In this document: positions 57,775 to 64,000 of the stretch, piece by piece
Position numbering within the stretch: position 1 is the first letter of the stretch
How the letters are laid out: every line of letters starts with the position of its first letter
From: Leptospira kmetyi serovar Malaysia str. Bejo-Iso9
Lineage (GTDB): Bacteria; Spirochaetota; Leptospiria; Leptospirales; Leptospiraceae
Reading direction: 5' to 3'
Assembly (NCBI RefSeq): GCF_000243735.2
Contig: NZ_AHMP02000003.1
Coordinates: 955,001-1,019,000 of the forward strand
Length of the DNA: 64,000 nucleotides
Notes under the pieces: model-generated
Told to the model about the DNA's origin: nothing
The model's database searches: none
The model's input: only the letters and a program-made list of their open reading frames with translations
Program-made: the position numbers and the translations under genes

Positions 57775-59388
57775 ATGCAAGATTGTCTGGAAACTCCCTG
57801 CGATGAAAACGAAACCGTAATCGAACCCGATTCTCCTTCGAAAGAAATTTCCAAGGAAGACTTGAAGGAAACTCTGGAACGTTTTAAACTTCTCGCCGAA
57901 ACGATCGACGAGGTATTCTGGATGAAGGAAGTCAAATCCAATCGGTTGATCTACGTTAGCTCCGCGTACGAAAGAATCTGGAAACGTTCCCTGCAAAGTC
58001 TTTATGAGAATCCGGATTCTTGGCTCGAAGCGGTGCATCCCGAGGATCTTCATCTTCTCGTCAACGTTCTGGATCAAAATCGAAAACATCATTCGCAAGA
58101 TTTTAACGAACGGTTTCGAATCGTCCATTCTGACGGAAGCGTTAAATGGATTCGGATTCAATCGTTTCAGGTTTTTAACGGAGAAGGAAAACTCGATCGT
58201 ATCGTGGGCGTCGCAAGGGACGTCACCAAACAACACGAACTCGAAAAACAACTCGCTCATTCCCAGAGAATGGAATCCATCGGTTCGCTTGCGGGCGGGG
58301 TCGCTCACGATTTTAATAATATTCTTACGGTCATCATGGGTTTCGCTTCTTTGATAGAATTGAATCCGAACGATTCTCAAAAAATTCTTCAATCGGTTCA
58401 GATCATCCAAAAAACCGCGGAACGAGGTGCGACCTTGGTCAAACAATTATTGACTCTCGCAAGAAAAACGGAATCCGTTTTTCAAACGCTCACCTTCAAC
58501 GATTTGATTTTGGAGGCGGTGAACATCGCGAGATCCACGTTTCCGAAATCGATTCGGATTCTTACGGATCTTCAGGAAGAATCGATCAAAATCAGAGCCG
58601 ATTACACTCAGATCCATCAGATTTTCGTCAACTTGATTTTAAACGCAAAGGACGCGATGCCCGGCGGGGGCGATCTTTTTATCCGTCTGAAGGAGGTCGA
58701 TCCTCCAAAGGTTCCGATGCAATCCGATCCGTCCAAGAATAAACGTTATGCGCTCTTGGAGATCTCCGATTCCGGAATCGGTATGGACGAGGAAACCAAG
58801 GGAAAAATTTTCGATCCGTTCTTTACGACCAAAGGACTCGGAAAAGGAACCGGTCTCGGTTTGTCCCTCGTCTACGGAATCGTGGAAAACCACGGAGGTA
58901 TAATCCGCGTGGAAAGCGAACCCAACCGAGGTTCCAAATTCAGCGTTTATATTCCGATCGAAAGATCGACCCGTTCGGAGTATTCGAGTCCATTCCAAAA
59001 TTTGAATGTAAAAAAGCCGACCCGCAGCACGATCCTTCTCGTCGAGGACGAACAGATGATCCGGGAACCTCTGACCCATTATCTGTCCAGAATCGGATAC
59101 GATGTGGTCGCAGCGGAAGACGGTGAAATCGCTTTGGATCTTTTCGAAAAACACAAGGATAGGATTCAGATCGTCATCTGCGATTTGAATCTTCCCAAAC
59201 GGAACGGCCTCGAGGTGTTAAAAAAAATTCGGTCCACCTTCTCGGAGATTCCCTTGATTCTCGCGAGCGGTTATATGGATCCTCAGTGCAGGGACGCGAT
59301 GGAACCTCTGGGTTTACACCGCGTGATCCAAAAGCCGTACGACTTCAAAACGATCCGTCAGATTCTTCAGGATCTGCAACCGATCTAA
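57775..59388 (+). CDS. PAS-containing hybrid histidine kinase
   Basis: 537-aa cytoplasmic hybrid kinase. PAS fold at about 35-165 ([35 protein letters not shown]), HisKA with [11 protein letters not shown], HATPase_c with [24 protein letters not shown] and [12 protein letters not shown], then a receiver domain (415-535) with phosphoacceptor Asp in [12 protein letters not shown] and Lys in IQKPYDF. The output partner is not adjacent. Confidence 0.93.
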   Translation: MQDCLETPCDENETVIEPDSPSKEISKEDLKETLERFKLLAETIDEVFWMKEVKSNRLIYVSSAYERIWKRSLQSLYENPDSWLEAVHPEDLHLLVNVLDQNRKHHSQDFNERFRIVHSDGSVKWIRIQSFQVFNGEGKLDRIVGVARDVTKQHELEKQLAHSQRMESIGSLAGGVAHDFNNILTVIMGFASLIELNPNDSQKILQSVQIIQKTAERGATLVKQLLTLARKTESVFQTLTFNDLILEAVNIARSTFPKSIRILTDLQEESIKIRADYTQIHQIFVNLILNAKDAMPGGGDLFIRLKEVDPPKVPMQSDPSKNKRYALLEISDSGIGMDEETKGKIFDPFFTTKGLGKGTGLGLSLVYGIVENHGGIIRVESEPNRGSKFSVYIPIERSTRSEYSSPFQNLNVKKPTRSTILLVEDEQMIREPLTHYLSRIGYDVVAAEDGEIALDLFEKHKDRIQIVICDLNLPKRNGLEVLKKIRSTFSEIPLILASGYMDPQCRDAMEPLGLHRVIQKPYDFKTIRQILQDLQPI

Positions 59389-59476
59389 AATTGTTAAACG
59401 ACATTCTTTAAACCGAATTCTAAGTTTGAAATCTTGTGAAACCCGCGAACAACGAACAAGGATCGTTTCGAACGAT

Positions 59477-60085
59477 TCAATCCTTTTTGCCTTTGTGTTC
59501 CTTCCAGACCCGATTTCGGATTCTGCTGAGCGATACGGGAGTGATCCCGAGATAAGAAGCGATATAGTGTTGGGGAACCCGGCTGATGATATCGGGTTGT
59601 TCCTTAATCAGATTCAAATATCTTCGTTCCGGGCTTTCCCGAATCCTAGATAAGAAAAGTCTCATATAGGTGTCGAAACGTTCCAAGGTGTATTCCAAAA
59701 GATATTCCTTGAACTCGTCGTTTTCGCGATACAAGGTGGCCGCGTCCTCTCCGCTGATCTCGTATAACTCCGTGGCTTCCACACTCTCCAATAAGAACTG
59801 ACTCGCGGCCTGGGTTCCTCTATAACTGTGAAGAGAACCGATCACCCTGTTTTCAAAAAAGAACGCGATCGTGATATCCTTTCCGTCGTCGTCGAACCAA
59901 ATCCGAAGACATCCCTTTCGAACGATAAAGATGGATTTATTATATTCTCCCCTTCGGATGAGAACGGTCTTCGGAGGAATCTTCCGTTCTCGAAGCATGT
60001 TTTTGTATCTCGACCAATTCTTTTCGAGTCCGGGAATTCTTCGTTTTAAATTTTCGATAAAGGGTAGATCGGTGTACATACGCAA
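59477..60085 (-). CDS. Crp/Fnr-family regulator
   Basis: 202-aa protein with an N-terminal cyclic-nucleotide-binding-like beta-roll (VLIRRGEYNKSIFIVRKGCLRIWFDDDGKDI) and a C-terminal HTH (VPQHYIASYLGITPVSLSRIRNRVW). The phosphate-binding cassette of true CRP (RSA) is replaced by SLHSYRGTQAAS, so it may not bind cAMP despite the cyclases in this window. No Cys cluster for Fe-S. Confidence 0.88.
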   Translation of the reverse strand: MRMYTDLPFIENLKRRIPGLEKNWSRYKNMLRERKIPPKTVLIRRGEYNKSIFIVRKGCLRIWFDDDGKDITIAFFFENRVIGSLHSYRGTQAASQFLLESVEATELYEISGEDAATLYRENDEFKEYLLEYTLERFDTYMRLFLSRIRESPERRYLNLIKEQPDIISRVPQHYIASYLGITPVSLSRIRNRVWKEHKGKKD

Positions 60086-60192
60086 AAACCCGGAGGTCTT
60101 CGCGTATAATAAATTATTTCTCCAAAAAGCAACCCTTATCCACGATTCGGACGATTCTTTCTTACGAATTCGACCGATTGCAAACGTTCGTT

Positions 60193-62202
60193 TTAGACTA
60201 GGATCTTAAACTGACCCGCGATTTTTTTGAGCCTTTCCGCGTTTGCGGACAACTGAACGGAAGTTGTGGAAACGTCTTCGGAACTGCTTGCGGTTCCGAT
60301 CGCTTGTTCGTTCCACTGAGATACGACTTCCGCGATTTCCCGTACGGCTCTTTTTTGTTCTTCGATGGCGAGTTTGACGGATTCGGCCTCGGCTCCGATC
60401 GTATCGGATTGACGATCCACGTCTTCGTTTAACAATTCTTGGGACTCGGTGATCTTCAACAGCTCCTGCATTCCTTCCGAAACGACATCCACCGTCTTTA
60501 TGATTTTATGAATCGTATCCACGGAGGCTTGTAAGGCTTCCACACCTTGATCCAATTCAGATTGATTCTTTCCTAAGATTTGAGAGATCGATTGAATCGA
60601 AGACGCAGTTTTATCCGAAAGTTTGGAAACCTCTTCGGCGACGACCGCAAAACCTTTTCCCGCGCTTCCGGCCCGCGCCGCTTCGATGGCCGCGTTTAAA
60701 GCGAGAAGTCTCGTCTGATCGGAAATTTCGTTTACGAGCGTTACGATTCCGGACATCTCTTCGGAGGATTTCAATACCGCGTTCAGTCGAAGTTGCATCG
60801 ACGCCAAAGATTCTTCCCCTTTCTTTGCGTCGTCCGTGATCGCCGCGTTTCTTTGAACCGTGTTTTGAATTTCGGAACCGATCTTTCTCGCGCCGCTCGA
60901 AAGTTCCTTAATCTTAGAATGGAATATTTTAATATTATGAAATTGTTTTGCGATTCTTTCCGTGATCTGGTCCATACCCGCGGCCATTTCCTCCGTTGTG
61001 GCCGACATTTCCTCGGAAGTAGCGGCCGTTGCCTGAGCGACTCCCGCAAAGGATTGGGAAGAGGAACTGAGCTGATCGGAGGAATCCGAAAGATCGGTCG
61101 CTATCTTTTGTACGTTTCGAATCGAACCGGAGAGAGTTTCTATAAAGGAATTCATATCCATACTCATTCCTCCGATCTCGTCCCGGTAAGAGGTTTCGAT
61201 TTTGTTGGTAAGATTTCCGTCGGACATTTCCTTCAGAACCTGACTCGCGGACTCCAAGGGTTTGAGACGTTTGTTCACCAATCGATACAAAAAACTTCCG
61301 GAAAGAAACGCGATCAAAACGGAGATCAAAACGATCCCGAGAATGAGTTCGTTTAACGAATCCGAGATTTCGTTCGTGGGTTGAATCGCCGCGACGACCA
61401 ACTTCCAACGATCCAATCGTTGCACCGTCGCAAAGCGGGTTTGGCCCGAAAAGAAGAATCGAATCATCTTTCCGTTTTCCAAAGCGAGAAGTTCCTTCCC
61501 GAAACTTTGTTTGGAAATTTCCATATTCAAAATCAATGATTTGTTTTTATGAGCGATGATGTTTCCTTCCTGTTCGATGACCGTGACGTAACCTTCCTTT
61601 CCCAATCGTGCGTTCGTCACGAGTTGATCCGAGATACTGTCCAAGGACAAAGCGATACATAAAACTCCTATGATATTCTCCCCTTCCTTTACCGCGGTGG
61701 AAAGAACGACCACGGTGCTTCCCGTGATCGGCGACTTTTTCGCCGAACTCATGGAAACGTTCTGTTTTCTAACCGAGTTTAAAAAACCCGAAAGATCCTC
61801 TCTTTGTTCGGGAGTTTTTCCGTAACCGATCGTCTTTCCGTCGAGCGCTTCGGCGACGACGGTCCCCCCTTCCGAGGAAGGATAAACAAAAACGTTTTCA
61901 TAAGAGCCGTATCGTTTTAACACTTCTTTATAGAAATCGCTCGCGATCGGTTTTCCGGTATGGATCGATTGAATCGTTCTCGGATCGTGTGCGATCGTTT
62001 CCGCGAGATTGGCGTGCGATTGTAAGGAACTGTCGAAGTCGAAGGCCACGATCTTAACGACCGTTTTCATCTGATCCTGATAGTGTTCCGTAACCTTTTG
62101 ACTGCCGAGAAAGTAAGCGGTTCCCGCGACCAAAAACGTTAATGCGACCAGGATTCCAAGACTCCAGAAAATCAAAGTGAACTTCAGACTGCTTTTAGTC
62201 AT
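60193..62202 (-). CDS. Methyl-accepting chemotaxis protein
   Basis: 669-aa receptor: membrane helix 1 (about 9-34), periplasmic dCache-like sensor (35-285), membrane helix 2 (about 287-310), HAMP (310-365) and a long signalling coil with the conserved tip DQTRLLALNAAIEAARAG and GFAVVAEEV. It relays periplasmic ligand binding to CheA/CheW. No CheB/CheR docking pentapeptide is seen at the C-terminus. Confidence 0.95.
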   Translation of the reverse strand: MTKSSLKFTLIFWSLGILVALTFLVAGTAYFLGSQKVTEHYQDQMKTVVKIVAFDFDSSLQSHANLAETIAHDPRTIQSIHTGKPIASDFYKEVLKRYGSYENVFVYPSSEGGTVVAEALDGKTIGYGKTPEQREDLSGFLNSVRKQNVSMSSAKKSPITGSTVVVLSTAVKEGENIIGVLCIALSLDSISDQLVTNARLGKEGYVTVIEQEGNIIAHKNKSLILNMEISKQSFGKELLALENGKMIRFFFSGQTRFATVQRLDRWKLVVAAIQPTNEISDSLNELILGIVLISVLIAFLSGSFLYRLVNKRLKPLESASQVLKEMSDGNLTNKIETSYRDEIGGMSMDMNSFIETLSGSIRNVQKIATDLSDSSDQLSSSSQSFAGVAQATAATSEEMSATTEEMAAGMDQITERIAKQFHNIKIFHSKIKELSSGARKIGSEIQNTVQRNAAITDDAKKGEESLASMQLRLNAVLKSSEEMSGIVTLVNEISDQTRLLALNAAIEAARAGSAGKGFAVVAEEVSKLSDKTASSIQSISQILGKNQSELDQGVEALQASVDTIHKIIKTVDVVSEGMQELLKITESQELLNEDVDRQSDTIGAEAESVKLAIEEQKRAVREIAEVVSQWNEQAIGTASSSEDVSTTSVQLSANAERLKKIAGQFKILV

Positions 62203-62385
62203 ACGATCCGACTCCTTCCGACGATCGAAACGATCTTGAAAGTAAGACGTTCGAACCGAAACGGATCGACATTAACAAATGTTAATTTCTTTCGGTAACC
62301 GAAACGAGACGCAAATTCCGGCAACGCTTCTAAGAATTCCTTTTTTTTTGCAACCGGGTCTCTTATTTTGGCTCAGACAAAACGT

Positions 62386-63152
<767 letters not shown>

Positions 63153-63156
<4 letters not shown>

Positions 63157-64000
63157 GAATCCCCGAAGCAAAAGGAAGCAAACGCGCCCTTCTCGTCGAG
63201 GGCGGCGGCATGAAAGGAGCCTTTGCGGGAGGAGCATTACATTCTTTGCATACTCTCGTATCTCCGAAACATTTCGATCTGGTCGTCGCGGTTTCATCGG
63301 GGGCTTGTTCTGCGGCGTATTACGTTACGATGCCGAAACCGGAACCCGAAAAAAGTCTGAAAACTCTCGCGATCTGGTATTTCGAACTCGCTGGAAGAAA
63401 ACTGATTTCGCCGTTTCATCCGTTTCAGGGAAAGACTTTTTTGGATCAGGAATATCTCGTCGACGATCTTTTCGGACAGAAGTATCCTCTTCCTGCGGAG
63501 AATTTCGAGAAGTTCGGTTTGCCCGAGTTTCGAGTCGCGGTCAGCAATCTGCAAACGAGAACGATCGAATATGTGCGCGCGACTTCTTCGAATATATTCG
63601 ATCTTTTGAAAGCGGCGACCTCTCTTCCGATCGCGACCCGAGGCAAATATAAGGTCGACGGAAGATTGTATTCGGACGCTGCGGTATTGAATCCGCTTCC
63701 TCTCGAAGATCTGATCGAAGCGGGATATACGGACATCACGGTCGTATTAAATTCTCCCGTGGAAAGGGTTTCTCCTCCGTTCAGTATGTTGACCAGTCTT
63801 CTTTCCTTTCCGAAGGACTGGAGAATGGCGAAGCTCATGAACCGTTGGCATCATCATCATTTTAACGTAGCCCGCGAAGTCGCATTAAAACCTCCGAAGG
63901 GTGTGCGGATTCATACGATTTCACCGGACGATTCTTTACCCGTGACGCTTGTGACGACTAACGGTTCTAAGTTGAAGGAAACCGTGGATCTCGGAATCAG
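63153..64000 (+). CDS. Patatin-like phospholipase, partial at window end
   Basis: At least 282 codons open from the ATG at 63153 to the window edge. GGGMKGAFAGGAL is the patatin oxyanion loop, the nucleophile Ser sits in VAVSSGACS (AxSxG, not the usual GxSxG), and the Asp of the dyad in LYSDAAVLNPLP. Translationally coupled to plsC. Probably a lipid acyl hydrolase in membrane phospholipid remodelling; the 3' end is outside the window. Confidence 0.88.

Overview
The window reads as a Leptospira chromosome segment, probably from a pathogen-clade species with fairly high GC. The reasons are: many lipoproteins with the loose spirochaete lipobox; the catalase / ankyrin / PerR cluster known from pathogenic Leptospira; a DUF1554 lipoprotein; a periplasmic-flagellum rod gene; and many sensor kinases, nucleotide cyclases and AraC/TetR/MerR regulators. 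These assignments come from reading motifs, not from database searches. I saw no rRNA, tRNA or CRISPR array.

Layout. 1-9.4 kb: a Fur-box palindrome ahead of an RCC1-repeat lipoprotein and a DUF1111 di-haem lipoprotein, then an M20 peptidase lipoprotein, two class III nucleotidyl cyclases, an alpha/beta hydrolase and small proteins. 9.4-12.3 kb: an FMN reductase and a multi-PAS histidine kinase. 12.9-16.5 kb: a family 2A encapsulin (SrpI type) overlapping a cysteine desulfurase with a long low-complexity N-terminal extension (the expected cargo), convergent with a serine O-acetyltransferase; this looks like a cysteine/sulfur nanocompartment locus. 16.6-21.9 kb: an HxlR/SDR pair; an ankyrin-katE operon divergent from perR, with two PerR-box palindromes between them; and a TetR/tautomerase pair around a perfect 24-bp palindrome. 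22.1-23.0 kb: flgF.

23.0-35.57 kb is a visibly AT-richer island bounded by IS1595-type (ISXO2-like) transposase copies: one long copy on the left, and a 5'-truncated copy joined to a C-terminal fragment on the right. Its cargo is a DUF3892 protein, a truncated XRE regulator, a HEPN-like gene cut by one in-frame TAG, a translationally overlapping lipoprotein-lipoprotein-SGNH hydrolase operon with a G8 tract, a 993-aa metallophosphoesterase-STAND NTPase (a candidate antiphage sensor-effector), and a four-gene wHTH/HNH operon crossed by a TTTTCG hexanucleotide array read in two frames. The right edge cuts an apparent chromosomal gene, whose frameshifted 3' remnant survives.

35.9-64 kb returns to chromosomal composition: a DUF1554 lipoprotein, hydrolase, sterol-desaturase-family enzyme, beta-propeller lipoproteins (YVTN-like and FG-GAP), a TetR/methyltransferase pair with two related operators, thioesterase, two AraC regulators, an SH3 protein, an Acg/nitroreductase-like protein, SoxR with a divergent MFS transporter, a Vps62/ricin-lectin lipoprotein, a hybrid histidine kinase, a Crp-like regulator, a chemotaxis receptor, a PlsC acyltransferase and a patatin that runs off the window. 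The SoxR-MFS intergenic region holds a textbook 19-bp-spacer SoxR promoter, an unlisted 43-codon ORF coupled to the transporter, and mutually exclusive hairpins that resemble an attenuator.
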